Shown here: in pieces, positions 1 through 13,223 of the stretch
How the letters are laid out: the number at the start of each line of letters is the position of its first letter
How positions within the stretch are numbered: the first letter of the stretch is position 1
NCBI GenBank assembly: GCA_009760885.1
Contig: CM019719.1
Span: 38,753,584-38,817,583, forward strand
Source: Achatina immaculata
Taxonomy: Eukaryota; Mollusca; Gastropoda; Stylommatophora; Achatinidae
Length of the DNA stretch: 64,000 bases
Reading direction: 5' to 3'
Translations under genes and position numbers: made by a program
The notes under the pieces: generated by a model
Seen by the model: the letters and a program-made list of their open reading frames with translations, nothing else
Told to the model about the DNA's origin: nothing
The model's database searches: none

Positions 1-419
1 GCATAATCAGAATGGACAATGTGTAAAGTTTCAGCTGACAACTCATATTATATGAGCTGAATCTACTTTGTCCCAACTGCTAATATAAGGAAATGAATGG
101 TCATTACAGCAAACATGAAAGCATATCATATTCTGAAACAAAGAAGATGGTATTCTATCTATTTGATAGATTTCACCTAGAAATAACAATTGTTAAATGA
201 AACTTTCAGAGTTTCATTTCCAATTTTTTTCCATGGAACATCAATACATTTTTCATCTGATCCTGCAAAAGTCAAGTAAATATTATCATACAGCGTTAAC
301 AGTTTTTTTTAGTCACCGTGTATTAAAAGATAAAAATCAGGCACTTATTTTTTACTTATGCTGTATATAACGATTTATAATTATGTTTACTGGAATCTGC
401 TATTTGAGACAGAGCACTG

Positions 420-643
420 GAATCTGCTATTTGAGACAGAGTGAGAATTACATAGAATAATAATCTGTTGAGTGCATTAGTCAGTCAAGAACTCAGATAG
501 TACAAATGAACTCAGCTCATAACACTTTGTTTTAATTTTTTCAAACGCTTCCATACAGCAACACATCACAAGCCTAGATGAGGACACTACCAACACCTTG
601 GACTTTGGCAAATCATGTGATTGAGCACACACATGGTCTGAAT
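420..643. repeat. 224-bp direct repeat, left copy
   Basis: Matches 1698-1921 over its whole length with about four substitutions. It abuts the retroposon at 644. Its first 22 bases are themselves repeated at about 393-414. Confidence 0.9.
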
Positions 644-1697
644 CATCTCTTCTTCTTCTTTCACTTCTACCACCAAAAACCGCACTGTGAACCTATTGAA
701 TTCATGCCCGTGGTCCTCGTTAGGTCCCATGGTCCCCTGTGTGGTCCAAAATAGACCACACGAGATCCACGAGGGGTTCAGAGTATCACAGTGCTTTAGC
801 CTGTATTCTTGGTGGGTCTCGGAAGCGGGATTGCATGACACCATGGTTTTCATTGCACCAGTTTAGTCTAGGGTTGGACTTTCTCACCGGAAGACCTCGA
901 CGTGTTTAGGATATCAGTGCATCCCCGCTGGGTGAGAGGCGGTAGCCCACCCAGGCCAAAGTTGGACTTTCTCACCGGAAAACCTCGACGTGTTTTGAGA
1001 TACCCGTGTATCACCGCCGGGTGAGAGGTGGTTGCCCATCCAGTCCAGGGTTGGACTTTCTCACCGGAAAACCTCAGCGTGATTAGGATATGCAAACATC
1101 CCCGCCGGGTGAGAGGTGGTTGCCTATCTAGACTGCCCTGGTCCAGTGTCTCCAACTTCAGCATTTTGCAGTCGTGGCCGCTACCCTTCCTAGTTGTGAC
1201 CAGGATGGAGCTTTTGTCCAGGAGGACGAATCCTCGCCACTAGTGACTTCCACCCCTGGGTTGAGCTGGTTTAGGCATTATCCCAGTATGGCGTGTTTGG
1301 GACGGGACTGACCTCTAGGGCAGAGGTACTGTGACATGCATAGCCTTCAAGATTCACCCCTAGTATGAGCCGGTTTAGGCAAAATTCACCAGTATGGGTG
1401 TTTATCAGGCGTTACCGACCTCTAGAGCGGAGGTGGCATGACATGTCTAGCCATCAAGTTCCACCCCTGGTGTGTGCCGGTTTAGGCATATTTCACCAGT
1501 GTAGGTTTATTTCGGATGTGGGCAGCCTCTAGAGCAGAGGTGCCGTGGTATAGCTCTCGTAGCGATACTACTGGACATACCGGTTAAACTTCACTTTCCA
1601 CCACCTTTTCCCATCGGCTCCGCACAGCAACCTTTATTTCTTTTCCGCATTCACTTCCTTAACCGGGAGGAACTTCACTCCACACGCGGCATTCAAA
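644..1697 (-). mobile_element. Structured (GAA)n retroposon, copy 1
   Basis: Same family as the copy at 59491, read on the minus strand. The tail appears as TTC repeats at about 648-660. Three GGTGAGA...TCTCACC modules follow, then the GGACGAATCC hairpin, then CTCTAGAG-type modules. The 5' part is cut off at about 1697, where GAATCT is shared with the flanking repeat. The copy sits exactly between two 224-bp direct repeats. No protein-coding capacity. Confidence 0.9.
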
Positions 1698-1921
1698 GAA
1701 TCTGCTATTTGAGACAGAGTGAGAATTACATAGAATAATAATCTGTTGAGTGCATTAGTCAGTCAAGAACTCAGATAGTACAAATGAACTCAGCTCATAA
1801 CACTTTGTTTTAATTTTTTCAAACGCTTCCATAGAGCAACACATCACAGGCCTAGATGAGGACACTACCAACACCTTGGACTTTGGCAAATCATGTGATC
1901 AAGCACACACATGGTCTGAAT
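1698..1921. repeat. 224-bp direct repeat, right copy
   Basis: Right-hand partner of 420-643, beginning GAATCTGCTATTTGAGACAG directly at the 5' end of retroposon copy 1. It is either an unusually long target-site duplication or a tandem duplication into which the element inserted. Confidence 0.9.
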
Positions 1922-2094
1922 ATGCTCTTTACTACACAGACACCAATACAGATCAAGAACTCTCAGCATCTGACACAGGAATTATGATCACTACCTGAAG
2001 CTGTAGTAAATATACATTTTAACCGCCAATATAATGACTAAGGTCAGATTTTTTTTTTTTAGGGGGGGGGGGGGGGGGGGGGGTCCTTAAAAAG

Positions 2095-5000
2095 AAACCA
2101 CTTAATTTAGAAATCTCTGAAATATTCTATATGAAATGGGGCCCAAAAAAGGACTGGCTTGATTCAATACAAATGTACAAAATAAATATATAATGTATGA
2201 TGTAATGGCACTTTCATTCATGTCTGAAGACAGTTTTGAAGCTGATAGAAGCACCATTTTGCTGAACTGCTTCTGTCATGACCAATTCACATGTGTACCA
2301 AATGGAGAAACACTTTCCTATTGCTTAATGACAAAACATATTATGAAAATAAAGATTTTTAATATTACCAGACTTGTGAAAATTCAAAATGTATATAAAT
2401 AAAAGCTAAACAACATATATATATACACACACACATGTATCAATAAAAAAAATAAAAAGCATGCGTGTAGACATGAGTGACTCAAGCTTGATTTTGCACA
2501 GCCCTAGATGAAAAATTATCTCAGAACACTCCAACCAACAACAAATTCAACTTTGTCCCTACAGGATTGCTGGCTTTCCTAGAATTTTATGCCAGCTATT
2601 TCAAACAAGAAAGCACAAGATTTGTACAGATGCTGTGAAATAATTTTAAAAGGCTTTTCTCACTCAGTTACTCCTCCCGCATTGTACATTGCTATTCAAA
2701 TGTGAAGAAATCTACACCTTTCTCATCTTATAAGATTACTGTAGTTTGTTCCAAAAGTCTTTTAAATTCCCTAGAAAAAAGTAGCTGGGTAATGGAGATA
2801 TTTCACTCCATCTATAGATCTCTGTGTGTGTGTGTGTGTGTGCGTGCGTGTGTTTGTTTTTGTTTTTTTTTAGGGCTGCTTATTAATCGTTTTTAACATG
2901 TGTAATTAAGGCATTAAAAATTTTTAAGATTAAACTTTTTAACTCAGCACCTAAATGTGTTCATTAGAGAACGCGCATGCAAAGAACTTTGAAAAATAGT
3001 AAACAAAGAATTTGGGTGCAAGCCTCAATTTGCTTGATTCTTATCTAATATTGCAGTTCATAGCAGATTTACTAAGCCCAGAAATCTCATAGACACTGAG
3101 GAGCCGAGAGACTGATTAGAATGTTTTCAACGGGAGAGATATGACACTTTTACGTCACTCAGACGCACCCAATGCCATGACAGACCCCAGAGGATACTCT
3201 GTGATCCCCTGAAGTCTACAGATTAGTTATTCAAGTCAGACATATAACATCATAAGTATGGGTTAATCGAAGATGCGGCTTTCAAAAATATATGCTTGTA
3301 TAAGAAAGGCCGGGTCGAATACATCTGAGCATTGTTTACATAAAGCATTGCTGTGTTTGGACTAAGCAAAAGTTGTATGAATAAATGAATGAGAGTGTGT
3401 GTGTTATAGGAATGATATATCAGATATGTTGTAACAGCTTCTGATGTCTGTCCTGTTTCAAAGAAATTAAAACAGAATCAAGAGTAGAAAAGACTTTATG
3501 AATGGTAAATTTATCTTTAAAACTAGTAATGTTGTAGTGTGGAAATACTGCAATAGTTTATATATCATCATAGCAATTGTCCTTGAATTATCACGAGTGA
3601 ACAAAGCATCCATTTAATGCTCACTATGAGCAACTTACTACAGCTGCACTGTCCACAAACACTGTTCTGAATCGGCACACCATCAGACTGCATTGTTTGA
3701 ACTTCAAAAGATAGCAAGACCAATGAGTCAAGGAAATTACAACATTGTCACAGACACCACCGGAAGATTGGTTTGCTGAGAATAGTTAACCAACAGACAC
3801 TATCACTGATGAAGCTCCACATGATGTTTTTTTTGCATCACTAGTGGAAGTCAGTATCATACTTTGCTTTCCAGGCCGGTCAGAGACCAAGGAGAAGAGA
3901 GGGAGAGCAATGTTTCCTGCTCAATGATTCTTCCAGTGCTCTGCCATCATGAAGTCAGAATGGCAGTACCTGATGATAACTCTGCTAGCATTGTATACTT
4001 CAACAATGCACTTCTGACTGATCACAAATAACGCATTCAGCCTCTCATGTTTAAGAACTGAGAATGTGCTAAAAGTCTTTCAAATTCCCTAGAAAAAAGT
4101 AGCTGGGTAATGGAGATATTTCACTCCATCTATAGATCTGTGTTTATAATTTTGTGTGTGGTGTGTGTGTGTGTGTGTGTTTTAGGGCTGCTGATTAATC
4201 GTTTTTAACATGTGTAATTAAGGCATTAAAAATTTTTTAAGATTAAATTTTTTAACTCAGCACCTAAATGTGTTAATTAGAGAATGCGCATGCAAAGAAC
4301 TTTGAAAAATAGTAAACAAAGAATTTGGGTGCAAGCCTCAATTTGCTTGATTCTTATCTAATATTGCAGTTCATAGCAGATTTACTAAGCCCAGAAATCT
4401 CATAGACACTGAGGAGCCGAGAGAGACTGATTAGAATGTTTTCAACGGGAGAGATATGACACTTTTACGTCACTCAGACGCACCCAATGCCATGACAGAC
4501 CCCAGAGGATACTCTGTGATCCCCTGAAGTCTACAGATTAGTTATTCAAGTCAGACATATAACATCGTAAGTATGGGTTAATCGAAGATGCGGCTTTCAA
4601 AAATGTATGCTTGTATAAGAAAGGCCGGGTCAAATACATCTGAGCATTGTTTACATAAAGCATTGCTGTGTTTGGACTAAGCAAAAGTTGTATGAATAAA
4701 TGAATGAGAGTGTGTGTTATAGGAATGATATATCAGATATGTTGTAACAGCTTCTGATGTCTGTCTTGTTTCAAAGAAATTAAAACAGAATCAAGAGTAG
4801 AAAAGACTTTATGAATGGTAAATTTATCTTTAAAACTAGTAATGTTGTAGTGTGGAAATACTGCAATAGTTTATATATCATCATAGCAATTGTCCTTGAA
4901 TTATCACGAGTGAACAAAGCATCCATTTAATGCTCACTATGAGCAACTTACTACAACTGCACTGTCCACAAACACTGTTCTGAATCGGCACACCATCAGA

Positions 5001-5834
5001 CTGCATTGTTTGAACTTCAAAAGATAGCAAGACCAATAAGTCAAGGAAATTACAACATTGTCACAGACACCACCGGAAGATTGGTTTGCTGAGAATAGTT
5101 AACCAACAGACATTATCACTGATGAAGCTCCACATGATGTTTTTTTTGCATCACTAGTGGAAGTCAGTATCATACTTTGCTTTCCAGGCCGGTCAGAGAC
5201 CAAGGAGAAGAGAGGGAGAGCAATGTTTCCTGCTCAATGATTCTTCCAGTGCTCTGCCATCATGAAGTCAGAATGGCAGTACCTGATGATAACTCTGCTA
5301 CCATTGTATACTTCAACAATGCACTTCTGACCGATCACAAATAACGCATTCAGCCTCTCATGTTTAAGAACTGAGAATGTGCTGAAACACTGAATCAAAA
5401 ATGTTAAATGCTTGTGAAAGATAAAAGAATCAAGGTTTGGCAAGAGCTGTAAGTTCTTCTGGAAATTTCTGACCAACTTAATAATGCTCAACATACACCA
5501 GAAAAAAAAAGCTCCTCAGAAAGAAAATACGAATGTCCAAATTGTCATCAGACTCTGAAGATGAGCCACTGATACCTCTCTTCTCCTCCACAAAAACAGC
5601 TGTCGGACGATACTGACCTGAGCAACAAACTGACACTGACTTGGATCCATTACACTGGAGTAAACTGCAAGTGGACAAATACCCAGTTCTGACTACATTA
5701 GCTAAAAAATACTTAGCATCCCCAGCCTCCACCCCAATCAGCCAAGCATTTTGACCCTTTAAACTTCTGATGCTCAAGGAGGTGCAGGGTGCCTCTGGGT
5801 CAGGACTCCCAGAGGTCTGTGAGTTGTTGATTTA
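2095..5834. repeat. Tandem segmental duplication, unit 1 (3.74 kb)
   Basis: Begins AAACCACTTAATTTAG and is repeated at 5835 at about 98-99% identity by eye. It contains its own tandem duplication of about 1.3 kb (2753-4070 and 4071 to about 5380) that unit 2 lacks. Non-coding by appearance: the short frames are not conserved in any recognised way. CA/GT microsatellites near 2825 and 4155 vary between copies. The terminal 150 bp resembles 57600-57780, so the unit includes a dispersed repeat. Confidence 0.9.
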
Positions 5835-8800
5835 AAACCACTTAATTTAGAAATCTCTGAAATATTCTGTATGAAATGGGGCCCAAAAAAGGACTGGCTT
5901 GATTCAATACAAATGTACAAAATAAATATATAATGTATGATGTAATGGCACTTTCATTCATGTCTGAAGACAGTTTTGAAGCTGATAGAAGCACCATTTT
6001 GCTGAACTGCTTCTGTCATGACCAATTCACATGTGTACCAAATGGAGAAACACTTTCCTACTGCTTAATGACAAAACATATTATGAAAATAAAGATTTTT
6101 AATATTACCAGACTTGTGAAAATTCAAAATGTATATAAATAAAAGCTAAACAACATATATATATACACACACACACATGTATCAATAAAAAAAATAAAAA
6201 GCATGCGTGTAGACATGAGTGACTCAAGCTTGATTTTGCACAGCCCTAGATGAAAAATTATCTCAGAACACTCCAACCAACAACAAATTCAACTTTGTCC
6301 CTACAGGACTGCTGGCTTTCCTAGAATTTTATGCCAGCTATTTCAAACAAGAAAGCACAAGATTTGTACAGATGCTGTGAAATAATTTTAAAAGGCTTTT
6401 CTCACTCAGTTACTCCTCCCGCATTGTACATTGCTATTCAAATGTGAAGAAATCCACACCTTTCTCATCTTATAAGATTACTGTAGTTTGTTCTAAAAGT
6501 CTTTCAAATTCCCTAGAAAAAAGTAGCTGGGTAATGGAGATATTTCACTCCATCTATAGATCTGTGTTTATAATTTTGTGTGTGGTGTGTGTGTGTGTGT
6601 GTGTTTTAGGGCTGCTGATTAATCGTTTTTAACATGTGTAATTAAGGCATTAAAAATTTTTTAAGATTAAATTTTTTAACTCAGCACCTAAATGTGTTAA
6701 TTAGAGAATGCGCATGCAAAGAACTTTGAAAAATAGTAAACAAAGAATTTGGGTGCAAGCCTCAATTTGCTTGATTCTTATCTAATATTGCAGTTCATAG
6801 CAGATTTACTAAGCCCAGAAATCTCATAGACACTGAGGAGCCGAGAGACTGATTAGAATGTTTTCAACGGGAGAGATATGACACTTTTACGTCACTCAGA
6901 CGCACCCAATGCCATGACAGACCCCAGAGGATACTCTGTGATCCCCTGAAGTCTACAGATTAGTTATTCAAGTCAGACATATAACATCATAAGTATGGGT
7001 TAATCGAAGATGCGGCTTTCAAAAATATATGCTTGTATAAGAAAGGCCGGGTCGAATACATCTGAGCATTGTTTACATAAAGCATTGCTGTGTTTGGACT
7101 AAGCAAAAGTTGTATGAATAAATGAATGAGAGTGTGTGTTATAGGAATGATATATCAGATATGTTGTAACAGCTTCTGATGTCTGTCTTGTTTCAAAGAA
7201 ATTAAAACAGAATCAAGAGTAGAAAAGACTTTATGAATGGTAAATTTATCTTTAAAACTAGTAATGTTGTAGTGTGGAAATACTGCAATAGTTTATATAT
7301 CATCATAGCAATTGTCCTTGAATTATCACGAGTGAACAAAGCATCCATTTAATGCTCACTATGAGCAACTTACTACAGCTGCACTGTCCACAAACACTGT
7401 TCTGAATCGGCACACCATCAGACTGCATTGTTTGAACTTCAAAAGATAGCAAGACCAATGAGTCAAGGAAATTACAACATTGTCACAGACACCACCGGAA
7501 GATTGGTTTGCTGAGAATAGTTAACCAACAGACACTATCACTGATGAAGCTCCACATGATGTTTTTTTTGCATCACTAGTGGAAGTCAGTATCATACTTT
7601 GCTTTCCAGGCCGGTCAGAGACCAAGGAGAAGAGAGGGAGAGCAATGTTTCCTGCTCAATGATTCTTCCAGTGCTCTGCCATCATGAAGTCAGAATGGCA
7701 GTACCTGATGATAACTCTGCTAGCATTGTATACTTAAAGCATTGCTGTGTTTGGACTAAGCAAAAGTTGTATGAATAAATGAATGAGAGTGTGTGTGTTA
7801 TAGGAATGATATATCAGATATGTTGTAACAGCTTCTGATGTCTGTCTTGTTTCAAAGAAATTAAAACAGAATCAAGAGTAGAAAAGACTTTATGAATGGT
7901 AAATTTATCTTTAAAACTAGTAATGTTGTAGTGTGGAAATACTGCAATAGTTTATATATCATCATAGCAATTGTCCTTGAATTATCACGAGTGAACAAAG
8001 CATCCATTTAATGCTCACTATGAGCAACTTACTACAACTGCACTGTCCACAAACACTGTTCTGAATCGGCACACCATCAGACTGCATTGTTTGAACTTCA
8101 AAAGATAGCAAGACCAATGAGTCAAGGAAATTACAACATTGTCACAGACACCACCGGAAGATTGGTTTGCTGAGAATAGTTAACCAACAGACACTATCAC
8201 TGATGAAGCTCCACATGATGTTTTTTTTGCATCACTAGTGGAAGTCAGTATCATACTTTGCTTTCCAGGCCGGTCAGAGACCAAGGAGAAGAGAGGGAGA
8301 GCAATGTTTCCTGCTCAATGATTCTTCCAGTGCTCTGCCATCATGAAGTCAGAATGGCAGTACCTGATGATAACTCTGCTACCATTGTATACTTCAACAA
8401 TGCACTTCTGACCGATCACAAATAACGCATTCAGCCTCTCATGTTTAAGAACTGAGAATGTGCTGAAACACTGAATCAAAAATGTTAAATGCTTGTGAAA
8501 GATAAAAGAATCAAGGTTTGGCAAGAGCTGTAAGTTCTTCTGGAAATTTCTGACCAACTTAATAATGCTCAACATACACCAGAAAAAAAAAAGCTCCTCA
8601 GAAAGAAAATACGAATGTGCAAATTGTCATCAGACTCTGAAGATAAGCCACTGATACCTCTCTTCTCCTCCACAAAAACAGCTGTCGGACGATACTGACT
8701 TGAGCAACAAACTGACACTGACTTGGATCCATTACACTGGAGGAAACTGCAAGTGGACAAATATCCAGTTCTGACTACATTAGCAAGAAAATACTTAGCA

Positions 8801-8916
8801 TCCCCAGCCTCCACCCCAATCAGCCAAGCATTTTGACCCTTTAAACTTCTGATGCTCAAGGAAGTGCAGGGTGCCTCTGGGTCAGGACTCCCAGAGGTCT
8901 GTGAGTTGTTGATTTA
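5835..8916. repeat. Tandem segmental duplication, unit 2 (3.08 kb)
   Basis: Second copy of the 2095-5834 unit. Here the internal duplication is different: about 658 bp starting at 7078 is repeated from 7736. The unit ends where AAACCACTT recurs at 8917 and then diverges, marking the ancestral right boundary. Confidence 0.9.
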
Positions 8917-10093
8917 AAACCACTTCACATGGCTGAGGATGCTATTCAAATGCCCATGTCTGTAATTTAACAATGTTCACTGCCGTTTGTCTGGTGGACT
9001 GGATATTCCGTTTTATGTTAATGGAACAAAGTCTTGTCTTGTCCTTGCCCAGGCTCATGTTCTGTCACTCTTGCTTGTCCAGTCCATCACGTTGGATGAC
9101 TTTGTATGAAACACCCTGAGGGAGCAGACGAGTCATCCTTGCCGTCCACAGAGACAGGACAAGAAGGTATCATCCATGGTCTTACTTGACCATTGTTTCT
9201 GTTTTGTGTATAGTGGCTAAGCCATCGCAATAAATAATTTAATAGTCAGATAATCTCATCTTCATATTTGTTTAAAGCCAGCATTATTACATTGAGATGT
9301 GGTTAAAAAAAAAAAAAAAGGTATATAACTGTTAGCTGTTGACTGATTAGTGTTTCACTATTTAATCCAATTATTTACATTACACAAAACTGTTTTAAAA
9401 AAAGTGGAATAATATGTGCAGGCAAGCAGTTATTAAAACTGTTTTATATTAGAATGTGGCACTGGGCTACTACAGCTTTATAGAACTGTAGTAACATGCT
9501 TGAAAGCAAACGTAAAATTTCACTGATTAATATGCAGTTAATTTGTGACTAAAATTTTTAATCACATGATTAATTGCAATTAAAGTTATTTTTGTCTAAA
9601 AGCCTTATATATATGTAATAAAAAAAAGTAACAGCAAAATACTCTTTAATACCAGCAACTGTGAGCAAATCAATTGTACACAATGGCTATACCAGTTCTC
9701 TACACAGTTTCCCCCCCCCCTTCCACATTGATGCACTTCTTGTATCATTCTAATACTTTATTTATTCTTTGGAAGTTTTTCAACTGCTTGCTCAATTCCA
9801 TAATCAGAAGAGAACCTGCGGTTGCATAAAACATGATAATAGCAAGGCACCAGATCAGGGCTGTAAGGGGGACTGAGGAAAGCATTTAAACCATACGTGT
9901 TACACTGCCTCCACCATTACGGCTGTGCTGCAGCAAGACTGTTTTTGACAGTGTACCTCTTCTTTAACTATGAACTGCAGGTTTCAGTTTCCTCTAAGCA
10001 CTGCACTAGTCACTGTTTGTTCATGTTCCTGATAATGTGACAGAATTTAACCCCCAAAAGGTCAGCATCATTTTTTTGGTATGAGGGCTGATG
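8917..10093. other. AT-rich non-coding stretch
   Basis: No gene seen. The first 100 bp (to about 9010) continues the dispersed repeat also found at 57690-57810. A poly(A) run lies at 9306 and poly(C) at about 9711. The short frames have no coding character. Confidence 0.6.
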
Positions 10094-11201
10094 CTTCTTC
10101 TTCTTCTTGTTCTTCTTCATTCACTTCTACTACCAAGACCACTCTGTGATCCTACTGAATTTACTCCTGTGGTCCCAGAGAGGACCACAAGAGGTTCTGA
10201 GTATCACAGGGCTTGGGCCTGTATTCTCGGTGGGTCACAGAAACAGGATTGCGTGATACTGTGGTTTTCGTTGCACCAGTTTAATCTAGAGTTGGGCTTT
10301 CTCACCGGAAAACTTCGACGTAGTTTGGATATTAGTATATCCCCGCCGGGTGAGAGGTGGTTGCCCACTCAGTCCAGTGTTGGATTTTCTCACTGGAAAA
10401 CCTCAGCATGATTAAGATACGCATACATCCCCGCTGGGTGAGAGGTGGTTGGCTATCTAGACTGCACTGGTCCAGTGTCTCCGACTTCAGCATTTTGTGG
10501 TCGTGGCTGCTACCCTTCATAGCTGTGACCAGGATGGAGCTTTTGTCCAAGAGGATGAATCCTCGCCACTAGCAAGTTTCCACCCTGAGTTAAGTCTGTT
10601 TAGGAGTATTATCCCAATATGGGCATATTTAGGACGTAACCGACCTCTAGAGCGGAGGTACCACGACATGAGTAGTCATCAAGTTTCACCCCTGGGTTAA
10701 GCCAGTTTAAGCATATTTCACCAGTATAGGTGTATATAGGACATGGCCAGCATCAAAAGCAGAGGTGCCGTGGTATGGGTAGCTCTTGCCACGAGACTAC
10801 TGGACATACCGATTAAACTTCACTTTATCCTTTCCATCACCTTTTCCACAGCGGTGCCACACGGCAACCCTAATCGCATTTTCTCCATTGGCCGGGAGGA
10901 GTTTCACCCCATGCGCGGCAGTCGAAGAATCTCGCCAGCAGTGTCTTAGTTTAACTCCTGGGTTAAGCCAGTTTAGGCAATCTGCCCCAGTATGGGTGTA
11001 TATAGGACATGGCTGGCTTCTAGGGCAGAGGTGCCGTGATTTGAGTAGCCCTGACCTCGAGACTACTGGTTACTTCACTTAATCCCTTCCTTCACCTTTT
11101 CCACAGCTTCGCCGCGCGGCAACCCTAATTGCATTCTTCTTCACTGGCGGGGAGGAGTTTCACCCCACACACAGCAACTGAAGAATCTCGCCAGCAGCGC
11201 A
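10094..11201 (-). mobile_element. Structured (GAA)n retroposon, copy 2
   Basis: Full module order in minus sense: TTC-tail, two GGTGAGA modules, UUCG-type hairpin, CTCTAGAG modules, and two larger GCTGGCGAG head units. Flanks agWggctgatg at 10084-10093 and 11202-11211 form an imperfect target-site duplication of about 10 bp. The 5' end coincides with the head-unit start (CGCTGCTGGCGAG) also used by copies 7 and 8. Confidence 0.9.
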
Positions 11202-11229
11202 GGGGCTGATGTTTGAATTTCTTCATTAT

Positions 11230-11700
11230 TGGATAAGATGGTTTTTTTCCACTGCATCCTGTGTCTCTTGCTTTCCAATTCACAGTGATGAACTCACATC
11301 TCGTCGCCGGTACTGCAGCTTATGCAGACCAATGAGCTGCTGTTTGATATTCAAACCATCCTGCACAACCTTTAAGGTTACCTTAAATCATCACACACTA
11401 AAGCACATGCTGATCAACAACTGATATCTAAATGTGTTTGATCAAGAACTGCACTCCATTGGTGTTAGCTTGTGAGCACAATGCAGATGGTCAACCAGAT
11501 CAAATTTCATCAATTACACTTGTTCTTCCAGCTTTAAACCTTCTACCCCACTTTTTGCTGTGCCACGCTGTTTTCACTTCTGTGCTGAGCCAACATCTAG
11601 GTTTCATTCCTTCTGTCCAAAGACATTTCACTATGGTCCTTTGTTTAACAAAGGTGCAATTCTGTAGTGGAGTGTCCATGTTTATTTGATTTTGCTTTAG
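11230..11700 (-). pseudogene. Mariner-family transposase fossil (N-terminal part)
   Basis: Minus-strand translation of about 11690-11430 gives a recognisable mariner N-terminal helix-turn-helix region, including RFKAGRTSVIDE followed by SG-PS. It corresponds to the family motif RFKEGRTSVEDD.RSGRPST, with stop codons in place of residues. The part below 11400 is too degenerate to align by eye. No terminal inverted repeats were found. Confidence 0.6.
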
Positions 11701-13186
11701 CTAGACTAGAAGCAGAGGGCTGTGTTGTGCATGTTCGAACTACCCATCAGCATTGTGAATGTGTTCTTTTGTATCGGCTTCTATTCACTGTGGTTACCAT
11801 ACAATTTTCAAATTGCCTTTACTTTTTTTACTCTCCACATAAAATCAGCTCAAGCCGTTCTACCATAGCTCTTCAAGCACTCAAATTGAGTTGAAAAAAA
11901 AAACAAAGTGGACGCATAAAAGCAATTATTACTTAATACCCCTTATAACAATAAAAGTAAAGAAACCAGCAGGTTAAATCACATGCAGGCAACTCTTGGC
12001 CTGCAGGACATATCTGGTCAGAGACAACATTTTTGTGGCCCGCAACCAATCTAGGTAGTTTCTTTAAAAACCTTTTAATTTATTGGAAACATTAACGATA
12101 TTGATTTTATATTGCAGAATTACAATAGCCTAGTTTGATCAATTAAAAATACAATTTAATATATATATCTATCTCTCTTTCTCTGTATATACATAATTCA
12201 ACTGCATTAAATTTAATTACGTGCGTTTTGTGACTAGAGATTCATAAATTTAACAATATTTTAAATTATGTGGCACGCCAAACAAAAAAAAAAAAAGAAA
12301 AATATTGTTTATGCCTGTGTTAAACTATAAAAAGCACACAACTATAATGCAGATGATTACCCCAGAAAAAAGGGCTGACACTGAAAAGCAGAGCATATTA
12401 GGACACTGAAAAAAATAATCCAAGTTTTGTCTCCATTTTCAAAGGAGAATAAATGTACCCAGCATTTTTTTTCCACACGCTATGCTTCTTTCTATTTTAC
12501 TTCTTTTTTTTCCCAACATCTTTATTTTGCCTAATATAATACTGAACACGAAAAATATTTGAAAATAAAAAGTAAAAAAAAAAAAAAAAAACTTGTATAC
12601 ACCATGAAAAACAACAGAAGAGTGAAAGATTATGTCTGTAGCGATGAGTATATTGCATATATTATCAAGCTTTGCCAGGCTATTATTTCCCACCTTGGGG
12701 ACAATGTAACATTTCTAGGTTTGAAAGTTATTTTAATTTTTTTGTACACTGCGCAGAGTCCAAGTCCATAAGTTCTCAAATGTTTTTAATTTAATACCAG
12801 GTGACAGGCATTTTTGGACTGGGGTGTGGAGATAAGGGTGTCGCAGTAAATCATTACTGGTTTCTGAGAGATAGTCTGCAGTGTTAGGAACTACTAATCT
12901 AGAGAGTTGAAAAAAAAAAATATGCAACGATGGTATATGTCATTATTAAAATGATTTCCTTTACGGGAAAAAAATCCCATCTCTTTACATAAAGCAGAAT
13001 TTTTTAACATAACATTTTTAGTGAACTAATTTTCTTTTATTTGCTTGTACATCATTCATCCCAATTACATATCTACAGATCAGTTTCATATGTAATATTA
13101 CTTTATTCTTCCTCAGTTTCATATGTAATATTACATTGTTTAGTTCATTTTTGGTGGCTACCCAGGATACTTCAGTAATACATGTA

Positions 13187-13223
<37 letters not shown>

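Noticed and set aside
3800..3830. CTGATGAAG as a hammerhead core
   Set aside because: No GAAA and no pairing arms at the required distances.
5234..8859. Paired minus-strand frames (86-99 codons) in both duplication units as a duplicated gene family
   Set aside because: Their identity follows from the recent duplication, no family is recognisable, and the related copy at 57500-57780 does not keep the frame.
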